DNA of 64,000 bases, taken from contig NZ_QJVD01000015.1 of NCBI RefSeq assembly GCF_003219815.1, positions 60,395 to 124,394 on the forward strand. Reading direction: 5' to 3'. The stretch comes from Arthrobacter livingstonensis (GTDB lineage Bacteria > Actinomycetota > Actinomycetes > Actinomycetales > Micrococcaceae). The translations under genes and the position numbers were made by a program. The stretch's first letter is position 1; every line of letters begins with the position of its first letter. This document shows, piece by piece, positions 33,839 through 42,988 of the stretch. Below the pieces are notes generated by a model. That model had not been told where the DNA came from, ran no database searches, and worked only from the letters and a program-made list of their open reading frames with translations.

Positions 33839-35281
33839 ATGTCCGAGTCCACGACCACCGGCGAAAGTACGGCGGCAGCAATACCTCGGAAAGTCATCGG
33901 GCTGGCTGTCGCCGGCGCGTTGGGTGGCTTCCTGTTTGGCTTCGATTCCTCGGTGGTCAACGGCGCCGTCGACGCCATCCAGGGCCAGTTCGGCCTCGGC
34001 GACGCACTGACCGGCTTCACCATCGCCGTCGCACTCCTTGGCTGTGCGGTTGGGGCATACGTGGCCGGGCGGATCGCCGACGCCAAGGGCCGCATCCCCG
34101 CCATGAAGCTGGGCGCTGCATTGTTCCTGGCCAGTGCTGTCGGCTCCGGTCTGGCGTTCAACGTCGGGGACCTGATTTTCTGGCGGCTCGTGGGCGGGCT
34201 GGGCATTGGGCTGGCATCAGTCATCGCACCGGCGTACATCTCCGAAATTTCCCCGCGCCGTCACCGCGGGCGACTGGCGTCCCTGCAGCAACTCGCCATC
34301 ACGGTCGGCATCTTTGCCGCCCTGCTCTCGGATGCGTTGTTTGCCAACAGCGCAGGCGGGGCAATCAACGAATTGTGGTTGGGGCTGCCCGCTTGGCGCT
34401 GGATGTTCCTGGCCGGCGCGGTGCCCGCCATCGCCTACGGCTGGATCGCGTTTGTACTCCCCGAATCCCCGCGCTTCCTGGTCCTGAAGGGCAAGGAGGA
34501 AAAGGCCAAGGAAGTCTTCCTGACCATTGCCCCGGCTGAAGACGCCGACCGCAGCATCCGCGAGATCAAGGAGGCTGTCAAGGAAGACTCGCTCGCGGCC
34601 AGAAAGGGGTCGTTGCGCGGGAAGCGGTTTGGCCTGCTGCCCGTGGTCTGGATCGGCATCATCCTCTCCGTCCTGCAGCAGTTCGTTGGCATCAACGTCA
34701 TCTTTTACTACTCCACCACGCTGTGGAAGGCAGTGGGCTTCCACGAAAGCGACTCGCTCACCATTTCCGTGGTGACGGCCGTTGTGAACATCCTGGTCAC
34801 CCTGGTCGCCATTGCCCTCGTCGACAGGATTGGCCGCCGGCCCATCCTGCTCACTGGCTCCATCGGCATGGCCGTCTCCCTCGGGGCCATGGCACTGGCA
34901 TTCTCCTCCGCGTCCGGCTCAGGCCCCGACATCACACTGCCCGGAGCCTGGGGCCCCGTCGCCCTGCTTGCCGCCAACGTGTTTGTCATCAGCTTCGGTG
35001 CCTCGTGGGGACCGTTGGTGTGGGTGTTGCTGGGTGAAATCTTCCCGTCCCGCATCCGGGCCCGTGCGCTCGGCCTGGCGGCGGCCGCCCAGTGGATTGC
35101 CAACTTCCTGATCACCCTCAGCTTCCCGATCATGGCCGCAGCCTCCCTGCCGCTGACCTACGGGATGTACGCGCTGTTCGCCGCGGCGTCGTTCTTCTTC
35201 GTCATGTTCAAGGTGCCCGAAACCAACGGCATGTCCTTGGAACAGGCGGAAACGCTCTTCGTCAAGAAGCCCAAGGGCTAG
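33839..35281 (+). CDS. Sugar porter-family MFS transporter
   Basis: 480 residues, 12 membrane helices, ATG 33839 with GGGGGAA upstream. Sugar porter signatures: GGFLFGFDSSVVNGA (helix 1), GRIADAKGRIPAMKLGA (loop 2-3), ISEISPRRHRGRLASLQQLAITVGI (PESPR-type region), LPESPRFLVLKG, QQFVGINVIFYYS (helix 7), VDRIGRRPILLTGS and VPETNGMSLEQAE. It is a proton-coupled symporter for a hexose or pentose. No sugar catabolic gene is adjacent, so the substrate is open. Confidence 0.9.
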   Translation: MSESTTTGESTAAAIPRKVIGLAVAGALGGFLFGFDSSVVNGAVDAIQGQFGLGDALTGFTIAVALLGCAVGAYVAGRIADAKGRIPAMKLGAALFLASAVGSGLAFNVGDLIFWRLVGGLGIGLASVIAPAYISEISPRRHRGRLASLQQLAITVGIFAALLSDALFANSAGGAINELWLGLPAWRWMFLAGAVPAIAYGWIAFVLPESPRFLVLKGKEEKAKEVFLTIAPAEDADRSIREIKEAVKEDSLAARKGSLRGKRFGLLPVVWIGIILSVLQQFVGINVIFYYSTTLWKAVGFHESDSLTISVVTAVVNILVTLVAIALVDRIGRRPILLTGSIGMAVSLGAMALAFSSASGSGPDITLPGAWGPVALLAANVFVISFGASWGPLVWVLLGEIFPSRIRARALGLAAAAQWIANFLITLSFPIMAAASLPLTYGMYALFAAASFFFVMFKVPETNGMSLEQAETLFVKKPKG

Positions 35282-35288
35282 CCCGAAA

Positions 35289-35339
35289 GTTTGAGCTGAC
35301 GGCGCCTCTCCGCAACGCGTCGACGTCATCAGCTCAAAC
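35289..35339. terminator. Long-armed hairpin after the sugar porter gene
   Basis: GTTTGAGCTGA (35289-35299) and TCAGCTCAAAC (35329-35339) are a perfect 11-bp inverted repeat around a 29-nt loop, 8 nt after the stop codon. There is no U-tract. It may stabilise the mRNA 3' end or stop transcription before the next gene. Confidence 0.45.
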
Positions 35340-35368
35340 CTCAACGGCGGATTCGGTAAGCTGAATTG

Positions 35369-36226
35369 ATGATCCCGCAAACAGTGCTGAGCACGGAACT
35401 GTCCCTTGACTATCTGGATGTTGCCGGGGAGGACAGGGCGGAGTGCCAACTACTGCTGGAACGGCAGATCAGTCCTGGGGCCGAAGTGGTCCAGGATTTC
35501 CTCTCCGCCAGGCTGGGCAGCTTCAACACCGCCGTACCCGAACTCTCCACCGCAGCACTGCCCGTCACGGAGCGGGACTGGATCGAAGGCATGCTCCGCT
35601 TTGTCCCTGCCATCCGCAACTGGCACGCCGAGAGGGACATTCCCGATTCCGTCACGCTGGACACGCTCGCAGACTTCGGCCGCAACCTGGCCATCAACCG
35701 GCGCGTCCACGGCCGCTTCGGCATGGACACCTGGACATGGCTCACCCACCTTTTCGCCGGGCGCATCTTCGCCCTGGGACGCCTGCAGTTCCTGCTCCAC
35801 CAGCCCGAATCGGCCATCCCCGGCGTGGCCGACGATGAATGGATTCTGGGCATCCACATCCCCGAGAACGGCGCGCTAAGCACCCACGCCGTCGCAGAAA
35901 GCCTCGCCTGCGCCGGCCCGTTCTTTACCAGGCATTTCCCCGACAAACCCGTCAAAACCGCCAACTGCGAGTCCTGGCTGCTGGACCCCTACCTCCGCGC
36001 ACACATCGACAAGTGGTCCAACATCTCCCGTTTCACGGCGCTGTTCACGCCCTATGGCATACCCCGCGACGAGCCCACCGATGCCGTCTACTTCACGTTC
36101 CGCACCCGCAGCATGGGCCGCCTCTCCGAGCTGCCCCGCACGACGGCGCTGCAACAGCTGGTCCTGGAGCGCATCGAATCCGGCGGCTCCTGGCAGCTCG
36201 GTTTCGGACACCTGACGCTGCCCTGA
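35369..36226 (+). CDS. Acyltransferase domain protein (GNAT-like, two-domain hypothetical)
   Basis: 285 residues from ATG 35369. N-terminal helical part with DWIEGMLRFVPAIRNWHAERDIPDSVTLDTLADFGRNLAINRRVHGRFGMDTWTWLTHLFAGRIFALGRLQF. C-terminal part has EWILGIHIPENGALSTHAVAESLACAGPFF and WLLDPYL. This two-part layout matches actinobacterial proteins annotated as acyltransferase domain-containing (N-acyltransferase N-terminal plus GNAT-like C-terminal). The acetyl-CoA motif is not obvious, so activity is uncertain. Confidence 0.65.
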   Translation: MIPQTVLSTELSLDYLDVAGEDRAECQLLLERQISPGAEVVQDFLSARLGSFNTAVPELSTAALPVTERDWIEGMLRFVPAIRNWHAERDIPDSVTLDTLADFGRNLAINRRVHGRFGMDTWTWLTHLFAGRIFALGRLQFLLHQPESAIPGVADDEWILGIHIPENGALSTHAVAESLACAGPFFTRHFPDKPVKTANCESWLLDPYLRAHIDKWSNISRFTALFTPYGIPRDEPTDAVYFTFRTRSMGRLSELPRTTALQQLVLERIESGGSWQLGFGHLTLP

Positions 36227-36512
36227 ACCCTGCACGCCGGGCGCCAGGACATCCTGGGAGCCAGCCGGCGCGGACCGCAGCAGAGGCGGGCGCCGGGCCT
36301 TCCCGGGACGAGCCCGCGTCAGCCCGGCGCCAAAGGGTTCACGGAGAACGGCTCCCCCGCCCCGCCAGTCCCGGCAGGCGGGCGCACCGCCCCGGGAGGT
36401 GACCGCCGTCGTACCTCCCGGCGGGACGGTCACCGGGCCTGCGCTAAACTTGGGAGTTGGTGTTTTGCCCCGGCCCCGCCATCGAACGTCCTCACCGCCA
36501 GAAAGTAGTCTT

Positions 36513-38120
36513 GTGTCCTCTCCGGTCCAGTCCCCCGCCCACGCCACGGAAATCACCGGCCAGGCGGGCCGGCGCCGCACCTTTGCCGTCATTTCGCACC
36601 CGGATGCCGGAAAGTCGACATTGACCGAGGCCCTGGCGCTGCACGCGAAGGTGATCGGCACGGCCGGCGCCACGAACGGGAAGTCCAACCGGCGCGACAC
36701 CATCTCCGACTGGCAGCAGATGGAGAAGGACCGCGGCATCTCCATCAGCTCCGCCGCCCTCCAGTTCTCCTACCGGGACACCGTCATCAACCTGCTGGAC
36801 ACCCCGGGCCACGCGGACTTTTCCGAGGACACCTACCGGGTCCTGGCCGCCGTCGACTGCGCCGTCATGTTGGTCGATGCCGGCAAGGGGCTGGAAACGC
36901 AGACCATGAAACTCTTCGAGGTGTGCCGCCAGCGAAACCTGCCCATCATCACCGTCATCAACAAATGGGACCGTCCCGGCCTTGACCCGCTGGAATTGAT
37001 GGATGAGATCACCCAACGCACCGGCCTGGCGCCCATGCCGCTGACCTGGGCCATTGGCATTGCCGGCGATTTCCGCGGTGTGTGGGACGTCCAGCGCAAC
37101 GAGTTTGCCAAGTTTGCCCGCAACAGTTCGGGCGCCCACATCGCACTGACCGAATACCTCAGCCCGGAGCAGGCCGCCGAGTCGGAGGGCGATGCATGGC
37201 AGGAGTCGATTGACGAGGCCAGCCTGGTCGTGGAGGCCGGCGCTCCGCTGGACCTGGAAGCGTTTTACGCCGGCCGGGCCACCCCTTTGCTGTTCTCCTC
37301 CGCCGCCCTGAACTTCGGCGTCAAGCAGATCCTGGACGCCCTGGTGGACTACGCTCCCCCGGCGGCCCCGCGCCCGGACCTCACCGGCGGCACCCGCGCC
37401 GTCGATGCGCCGTTCTCCGGCTTTGTGTTCAAGGTCCAGGCCGGCATGAACCAGGCGCACCGCGACCACGTGGCGTTCATCCGTGTCTGCTCCGGCAAGT
37501 TTGAGCGCGGGATGGTGGTCACGCAGGCACGCACCGGAAAGTCATTCGCCACCAAGTACGCCCAGCAGGTGTTTGGCCGTGAGCGCGAGGTGATCGACAC
37601 CGCCTTCCCGGGCGACGTCGTCGGGCTCGTCAATGCCTCGGCACTGCGCGTGGGGGACAGCCTGTATGTGGAGGAGCCGGTGGAATACCCGGCCATCCCG
37701 CTGTTTGCCCCCGAGCACTTCCAGGTGGCCCGGTCCAAGGACCCCAGCAAGTACAAGCAGTTCCGGCGCGGCATCGAGCAGCTGGAGCACGAGGGCGTCA
37801 TTCAGGTGCTGCGCTCGGACCTGCGAGGAGACCAGGCGCCCGTGCTGGCCGCCGTGGGGCCGATGCAGTTTGAGGTGGTCGAGGACCGCATGCACCACGA
37901 TTTCAACGCCCCGATGCGCCTGGAGCGGCTCCCCTATTCCCTCGCCAGGCTTACGACGCCGGACGCCGCAGTCACGCTGAGCACTGTCCACGGCGCCGAG
38001 GTGCTGGAGCGCAGCGACGGGGAGTTCCTGGCGCTGTTCAATGACATCTGGGCCATGCGCCGGGTGGAAAAGAACCACCCGGACCTGTCCCTGGCCGAGA
38101 TCGGCACCAGCCGGGAGTAG
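36513..38120 (+). CDS. prfC: Peptide chain release factor 3
   Basis: 535 residues from GTG 36513. GTPase motifs: SHPDAGKSTLTEAL (G1), RGISISSAAL (G2), DTPGHADFSEDTYR (G3) and NKWDRPG (G4). The domain II/III order fits RF3 rather than EF-G: length about 530, and QFRRGIEQLEHEGVIQVL and PMQFEVVEDRM at the C-terminus. RF3 recycles RF1/RF2 after termination using GTP and is patchily distributed in actinobacteria. Confidence 0.95.
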   Translation: MSSPVQSPAHATEITGQAGRRRTFAVISHPDAGKSTLTEALALHAKVIGTAGATNGKSNRRDTISDWQQMEKDRGISISSAALQFSYRDTVINLLDTPGHADFSEDTYRVLAAVDCAVMLVDAGKGLETQTMKLFEVCRQRNLPIITVINKWDRPGLDPLELMDEITQRTGLAPMPLTWAIGIAGDFRGVWDVQRNEFAKFARNSSGAHIALTEYLSPEQAAESEGDAWQESIDEASLVVEAGAPLDLEAFYAGRATPLLFSSAALNFGVKQILDALVDYAPPAAPRPDLTGGTRAVDAPFSGFVFKVQAGMNQAHRDHVAFIRVCSGKFERGMVVTQARTGKSFATKYAQQVFGREREVIDTAFPGDVVGLVNASALRVGDSLYVEEPVEYPAIPLFAPEHFQVARSKDPSKYKQFRRGIEQLEHEGVIQVLRSDLRGDQAPVLAAVGPMQFEVVEDRMHHDFNAPMRLERLPYSLARLTTPDAAVTLSTVHGAEVLERSDGEFLALFNDIWAMRRVEKNHPDLSLAEIGTSRE

Positions 38121-38141
38121 GTCCCTGCGGCCCGGCCCGGC

Positions 38142-38330
38142 CTAGCTTTCCTTGGTCACGCGGGTGAGGTCGGCAGCGGCAATGTCACGGAGTTCGTGGA
38201 GCTGGTCCAGGCGGGACTGCGGGATCTTTCCGGCGCTAAAATCCGCGGTGGCTCGGGCCAGCTGGCGGTTGGCCTCCTCGAGGTTGTCGTTGGCCAGCTG
38301 TAGCGGGTTGGTGTAGTCAGATTCGCTCAT
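38142..38330 (-). CDS. Small helical hypothetical protein
   Basis: 62 residues starting MSESDYTNPLQLANDNLEEANRQLARA and ending with RDIAAADLTRVTKES. It predicts two amphipathic helices with Leu/Ala faces. The frame is open farther upstream but this ATG gives a protein-like sequence. It lies between prfC (convergent) and the HNH nuclease gene. I do not recognise a family. Confidence 0.55.
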   Translation of the reverse strand: MSESDYTNPLQLANDNLEEANRQLARATADFSAGKIPQSRLDQLHELRDIAAADLTRVTKES

Positions 38331-38425
38331 ATCGGCATCATTGCACCGATTCCCGGGGCTGGCCATCATCACCGCCTTTGTGTCCTCCGGCGTGTCTCCG
38401 CGGTGCCGGGGTGTCCACAACATAA

Positions 38426-38445
38426 CGGCCTGCCTTGTCAGGCCG
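38426..38445 (-). terminator. Hairpin downstream of the HNH nuclease gene
   Basis: CGGCCTG and CAGGCCG pair perfectly around a 6-nt loop, about 30 nt after the HNH stop at 38476. On the minus strand it is followed by TTAT only, so termination is plausible but not certain. Confidence 0.4.
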
Positions 38446-38475
38446 GGCCAGGCCCGTTTTGCCGGCGGGACGCCC

Positions 38476-39375
38476 TCATGACCCATAGCCCGAGGCCAGG
38501 ACCTTCATGGCCGGGCAGGGGCCCAGCACCCGCGCCATTGCCGCCTTTTCGGCCGGGGTGACCCACAGCCGGTAGGCCGCCTTGACGGAAATTTGCCGGG
38601 CGACGTACTGGCAGCGAAACTTCTTCTCCGGCGGCAGCCAGGTGGCGGCGTCGGCGTCTGACTTTTCCACGTTCGCCGGTCCGTCGACCGCGAGCAGGTT
38701 CAGGGGATCGTTCGCCAGGCTTTGGCGCTGCACGGCAGTGAGCTGCTGCGCCCCTGTCTGCCAGGCGTTGCCGAGGGCCACCAGATGGTCGATCTGGACG
38801 GCCGCGCTGGTGGTGGCGCCGCGTTGAAAGGTGACGGTTTGTCCCGTGTAGGGCTCGTGGAAAGTGCCCGTCCTGACCTGGCACAGGGAGCCTTTTTCAA
38901 AGGTGGTATCTTGCAGGTCGCGGCGCAGGATGTCATTGCGGGTGTCGCAGCCGTTGAAGTCCGCATCCAGCCAGGCCTCGCCAAAGGCACTGCGGTCGTA
39001 GTTGGTCCGGGCTGCACGGCCCTTGACCGGCAGGGTTTCCAATACTGCAAGGGCGGTGGCTGCGCCAACGCGCACCACCGGGGCGCCGAGTGCCGGCGGT
39101 GGCGTGGCCAGCACGGGGGGCGGACCGGCGTCGGGCTCGAAGGGCCACCGGCCGCTCGCGTGGAGCCACCCGCCCAGGGCCACAGCCAGCAGGACGAAGA
39201 GCACCGCCGCGGTCTTGAACAGGGCTCCTTCGGGGCCGCGGCTGCCGTCGTTGCCCGGACTGCCATCACGGCCGGCCAGTCGCACACGGCCGCCAGGGTT
39301 GTCACGCCCGCCACGGCCCGAGCCGGGCAATAGTGCAGTCCGACGTGTGGTCAGCAGCACTGCATGCCGGGCCAT
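38476..39375 (-). CDS. Membrane-anchored or secreted HNH-type nuclease (DUF1524)
   Basis: 299 residues from ATG 39375 (GGAAGGG upstream). A basic/Gly-rich N-terminus precedes a single membrane segment (FKTAAVLFVLLAVALGGWLH) and a Pro/Ala linker. The catalytic DUF1524 domain shows YDRSAFGEAWLDADFNGCDTRNDILRRDL, TSAAVQIDHLVALGNAWQTGA (the DHLVAL block with metal/catalytic His) and a C-terminal KKFRCQYVARQISVKAAYRLWV. This is the common actinobacterial extracellular nuclease type; the nuclease domain would face outside. Confidence 0.85.
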   Translation of the reverse strand: MARHAVLLTTRRTALLPGSGRGGRDNPGGRVRLAGRDGSPGNDGSRGPEGALFKTAAVLFVLLAVALGGWLHASGRWPFEPDAGPPPVLATPPPALGAPVVRVGAATALAVLETLPVKGRAARTNYDRSAFGEAWLDADFNGCDTRNDILRRDLQDTTFEKGSLCQVRTGTFHEPYTGQTVTFQRGATTSAAVQIDHLVALGNAWQTGAQQLTAVQRQSLANDPLNLLAVDGPANVEKSDADAATWLPPEKKFRCQYVARQISVKAAYRLWVTPAEKAAMARVLGPCPAMKVLASGYGS

Positions 39376-40092
39376 GGACCATCCCTTCCGCACGCCCCGC
39401 TGCACGACGCCATTGCCGGAACGGCCGGCGCGGGCGCGGCCTGCTCGCCATGTTCCGAGTCTAGGCACCCGGCCCCAAGCCTGCAGGAAGTTATCCACAC
39501 CCCGGCCCGGCGCCGCTCATGAGTTGACCCTACTTCCGGCATGCGCAGGCCGCACGCCTGGAACAGCGCATAAGTCAAATTCACTTCCGGCATGCGCAGG
39601 CCCAGCCCCCGGAACTGCGCCAGTGCACAAGTTGCGCAGGCGGGAGGGGTGCGCCCTGCGCATAGGGTCAACCGTTCCCCGCAATAGCTGCAAAGTCTGT
39701 ATCAGTTTTGCTCAGCTTGGGGAGATGTGCGAGGCTCCGGTTGTCCTGGAGTGCCCCTACCGTCCTGCAGGGTCGATCACGCCAATCACGGAGCCGATAA
39801 GACTGTTACTGGCGCTGGCGACGGATCTGCAGTGGCTTGACAGTACAGCAACGGCGGTCTCGGGGGGGGTGGTGGGTCACTGACCGTACAGCAACGGCGC
39901 ACTCGCGGGGCTGTGATCGACCTTTTCCGTACTCTGGGCGCCATTCCGGACCAGATTCAGTCTACTGGACCGCCCTACGTGTGCTCTCAGAGATCGCTCT
40001 TGGCACCCTATCGCCACACGCGCTGCCACGTGAACCAATCATCAGCGGGCGGCAGGGACCGGCCGGCCCAAATCGGATACGCACCCACTGGA
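39376..40092. other. Repeat-bearing spacer with no convincing gene
   Basis: 717 nt. It holds the direct repeats and inverted repeats described separately at 39523-39672, and a second direct repeat GTACAGCAACGGCG at 39843-39856 and 39886-39899. A short frame at 39913-40098 (MIDLFRTLGAIPDQIQSTG) looks mildly protein-like but has no ribosome site or recognised match. The region could be a decayed gene; I see no intact one. Confidence 0.5.
39523..39672. repeat. Element bounded by 10-bp inverted repeats, containing 20-bp direct repeats
   Basis: GTTGACCCTA (39523-39532) and TAGGGTCAAC (39663-39672) are perfect inverted termini. Inside, ACTTCCGGCATGCGCAGGCC occurs twice (39532-39551 and 39583-39602), 51 nt apart. 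No transposase is encoded. The arrangement resembles a miniature element or a repeat cassette. Confidence 0.5.
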
Positions 40093-40653
40093 CTATGAGC
40101 CGGCGAGTCCCTTGTACATGATGTGCAGCGCCACCGGACCCAGGGAAGGGTGGTCGAAGGCGTCCGGAATGCTCGTCATGATGTCGAACCCGAGCGACTC
40201 CCACAGGTGCACGGCCCCTGTATTGGATTCCACGACGGCGTTGAAGATCATCCCGCGGTAGCCGTGGGCAAAGGCGTCGTTGAGGACATGGTGGGCCAGC
40301 AGCCGGCCGTAGCCCTTCCCTTCGTGGTCCGGGTGGACCATGAAGGAGGCATTGGCGATGCGGCTGCCGGCACCGGGGAGGTTGGGGTGCAGCTGGGCGG
40401 TGGCCACGATCATGGGTGGCGAGTCCCCACCGGTTTCCTCCGTGACCACGTAGCTGCGCAACACGCGCAAGGAGGCTCCGGCGTCGTGCGTGGTTTCGAC
40501 GGGCTCGCCGGCATCTGCCGGAAGCCAAATCCCGCGGAGGGCCTCCTCCGGGGAATCGGGCGGGAAGGTGTATGTTTCGCCTGCGCGGACGGTCGGTTCC
40601 ATGACGGCCCAAATTCCGGGCCAATCGGCGGCGGCTGCCTCACGTATCAACAT
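40093..40653 (-). CDS. GNAT-family N-acetyltransferase
   Basis: 186 residues from ATG 40653 (MLIREAAAADWPGIWAVMEPTVRAGETYTFP). The acetyl-CoA loop reads VHPDHEGKGYGRLLAHHVL (motif A, [RQ]xxGxG/A variant), preceded by RIANASFMV and followed by NTGAVHLWESLGFDI (motif B). Length and the GETYTFP start match phosphinothricin-acetyltransferase-like GNATs. Its stop codon lies at 40093. Substrate unknown. Confidence 0.9.
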   Translation of the reverse strand: MLIREAAAADWPGIWAVMEPTVRAGETYTFPPDSPEEALRGIWLPADAGEPVETTHDAGASLRVLRSYVVTEETGGDSPPMIVATAQLHPNLPGAGSRIANASFMVHPDHEGKGYGRLLAHHVLNDAFAHGYRGMIFNAVVESNTGAVHLWESLGFDIMTSIPDAFDHPSLGPVALHIMYKGLAGS

Positions 40654-40710
40654 GCCCGCCAGTCTACGCACCCGCGGCGGCGGCCCCGAAAAACGATGAC
40701 GCAAGAAAAA

Positions 40711-41096
40711 AGGATAGGGCAGCCTGTACGCCGGGTTTTGTCGTCCGACGCGGTTTCCCGCGGCGGAGAGGCAACCATCCATCTACGAACGCCGTTGCCG
40801 ACGCCCTCTAGCAGCCTACCCAGGCACTCGGGCGGACAGCCCTCAGTCATGCCCTGTCTGGCCTTGCTCCGGGTGGGGTTTACCAAGCTTCCCCAGTCAC
40901 CTGGGGAACTGGTGGTCTCTTACACCACCGTTTCACCCTCACCCGCTCCGGCCTTGCGGCCGTGCGGGCGGTCTATTTTCTGTGGCACTTTCCTGCGGGT
41001 CACCCCGAGTGGGCATTACCCACCACCCTGTCCTGCGGAGCCCGGACGTTCCTCGAGCCACGTAAGTGACGCGCGGTTGCCCAGCTGCCCTATCCA
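40711..41096 (-). ncRNA. rnpB: RNase P RNA (bacterial class A)
   Basis: Reading the minus strand gives GGATAGGGCAGCTGGGCAACCGC at the 5' side, GAGGAACGTCCGGGC (P4/CR-I), the AGGGTGAAAC-GGTGGTGTAAGAGACCACCA (CR-II/III) region, and AGGCTGCTAGAGG with AGACAAAACCCGGCGTACAGGC (CR-V) near the 3' end. These are universally conserved RNase P RNA blocks in the right order over about 386 nt. A TAGACT box lies about 9 nt upstream of the 5' end. It processes tRNA 5' leaders. Confidence 0.97.
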
Positions 41097-41110
41097 GTCA
41101 TCAAGTCTAC

Positions 41111-41160
41111 AGGCCGCGGGGCCCCAGGCGAGCGAAGCGAGTTTGGGGAGACCGGAAGAC
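41111..41160 (+). repeat. Diverged copy of the 56-nt palindromic repeat
   Basis: GGCCGCGGGGCCCCAGGCGAG and GAAGCGAGTTTGGGGAG match the three tandem units at 44688-44854. CCCCAGGC pairs with GTTTGGGG if G-U pairs are allowed, so a hairpin forms only in the plus-strand RNA. It lies between gapB and rnpB. See the entry at 44688. Confidence 0.65.
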
Positions 41161-41245
41161 GCTACAAGGATTGAAGAAATGTCCGGCGCCGCACCTGGTT
41201 GCTGCCAACCAAGTACGACGCCGGTCCCTGTCCTGGGTGCCTGCC

Positions 41246-42769
41246 TTAAGCGAGTGCCGGGGCAGCTTGGGCGGCGGCCGGAACCCCGGCCGTTTCGGAG
41301 GGGGCCGCCTCGTCGAGTGCCGGGAACTGGCGCGGGTGGACGCCGGCCATTTCCTCCATGACGCGCACCACCTGGCAGCTGTACCCAAATTCGTTGTCGT
41401 ACCAGACGTACAGCACCAGGTTCTTGTCGGTGCTGATGGTGGCCAGCCCGTCGACGATCCCGGCGCGGCGGGAGCCCACAAAGTCGCTCGAGACCACTTC
41501 GGGGGAATCGATGTAATCGATCTGCTTGCGCAGTTCCGAGTTCAGCGACATGTCCCTCAGGTAGGTGTTGACCTCGTCCTTGGTGGTGCCATTTTCCAGC
41601 GTCAGGTTCAAGATGGCCATGGAAACGTTGGGGGTGGGAACACGGATGGAGTTGCCCGTCAGCTTGCCTTCGAGCTCGGGCAGGGCCTTGGCCACGGCCT
41701 TCGCGGCCCCGGTTTCCGTCAGAACCATGTTCAATGCGGCGGAGCGGCCGCGCCGGTCGCCCTTGTGGAAGTTGTCCGTCAGGTTCTGGTCGTTGGTGAA
41801 CGAGTGAACGGTCTCCACGTGACCGTGCACAATGCCGTACCTGTCATTGAGGACCTTCAGGACGGGGGTGATGGCGTTAGTGGTGCAGGACGCCGCAGTG
41901 ACAATCGTGTCGTCATCGGTGATGGCGGCGTGGTTGATGCCGTGCACAATGTTCTTCAGTGCGCCCTTGCCGGGGGCCGTCAGCAGCACGCGAGCCACGC
42001 CCTTGCTCTGCAGGTGCTGTGACAAACCTTGCTCGTCGCGCCAGCGGCCGGTGTTGTCCACCACCAGTGCGTTGTGGATGCCGTACGACGTGTAGTCGAT
42101 GGTGGAGGGGCTGTCCGAATAGATGACCTGGATGGCGGTGCCGTTGGCCTGGATGATGTTGCGTTCTTCATCAACGGTGATGGTTCCGGTGAACGGGCCG
42201 TGGACCGAGTCGCGGCGCAGGAGGCTGGCACGCTTGGTGAGATCGGCGTCGCCGCCCTTGCGCACCACGATGGCGCGCAGGCGCAGGCCGTGGCCTCCGC
42301 CGGAGTGCTCGATCAGGATGCGGGCCAGCAGGCGTCCGATCCGGCCGAAGCCGTAGAGGACCACGTCGGTGCTGGTTCGTTCGTCGGCGCCATAGCGGTT
42401 CACGATGTCCGCCAGTTCCGTGCGCAGGAAAACCTCCAAGCTTGGCTGTCCCGAGGCCTTGAAGCCGGCGTTGAGGCGGGCCAGGTCCAAGGATGCGGCA
42501 CCGAGCTGCAGTGTGACGAGGGTTTCCAGGAGCGGGAGGGTTTCGGCCAGCGGCAGTTCGACGTCGTCGATCTGCCGGGCAAAGCGGTGGGCCTTGAGCA
42601 GGTCGATGACCGACTGGTTGATCAGTGACCGGCCGTGGATGCTGGTGATCACGTTATTTTCGCGGTAAAGACGGCCGATCAGGGGAATCATGGTTTCCGC
42701 GAGGGTCTCGCGCTGGATCCATGTGTCCAATGCGGCATCGCTGTTCGTTGAAGCGTGGTTGAGCGTCAC
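41246..42769 (-). CDS. gapB: Glyceraldehyde-3-phosphate dehydrogenase, GapB-type with N-terminal extension
   Basis: 507 residues from GTG 42769 (AGGAAGG upstream). About 130 residues precede the canonical domain: a helical extension (TWIQRETLAETMIPLIGRLYRE). Then VVLYGFGRIGRLLARIL (NAD(P) Rossmann), ASCTTNAITPVLKVL with the catalytic Cys, HSFTNDQNLTDNFHKGDRRGRSAALNM, and WYDNEFGYSCQVVRVM. This long form matches Corynebacterium GapB, used in gluconeogenic/NADP-linked metabolism. The C-terminus ends in an Ala/Pro-rich tail. Confidence 0.9.
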   Translation of the reverse strand: MTLNHASTNSDAALDTWIQRETLAETMIPLIGRLYRENNVITSIHGRSLINQSVIDLLKAHRFARQIDDVELPLAETLPLLETLVTLQLGAASLDLARLNAGFKASGQPSLEVFLRTELADIVNRYGADERTSTDVVLYGFGRIGRLLARILIEHSGGGHGLRLRAIVVRKGGDADLTKRASLLRRDSVHGPFTGTITVDEERNIIQANGTAIQVIYSDSPSTIDYTSYGIHNALVVDNTGRWRDEQGLSQHLQSKGVARVLLTAPGKGALKNIVHGINHAAITDDDTIVTAASCTTNAITPVLKVLNDRYGIVHGHVETVHSFTNDQNLTDNFHKGDRRGRSAALNMVLTETGAAKAVAKALPELEGKLTGNSIRVPTPNVSMAILNLTLENGTTKDEVNTYLRDMSLNSELRKQIDYIDSPEVVSSDFVGSRRAGIVDGLATISTDKNLVLYVWYDNEFGYSCQVVRVMEEMAGVHPRQFPALDEAAPSETAGVPAAAQAAPALA

Positions 42770-42988
42770 GAAAAAGTACCTTCCTGGCCTAAAACACCCT
42801 TGGTCCAAGCCAGTTTCATTTTAGGCAGCAGACAGGCATTACCAGCGAGTTCAGTGCCGCACTTCACTAGACCGGTCTATCCCCGCGTCCTCCCACCACT
42901 CCCTCCTTCCATTCGATCCGTTCCCAGCGGGTCGCCCGGATTTGTGGGTCAGGAGCGCCGTCCGCCGCGAAGCCGGTAAGCTCGCAGG

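Noticed and set aside
39490-39499. DnaA box (TTATCCACA) as part of a replication origin
   Set aside because: A single perfect box with no cluster, no dnaA/dnaN nearby and no AT-rich region; it is also within codons of an upstream extension of the HNH frame.
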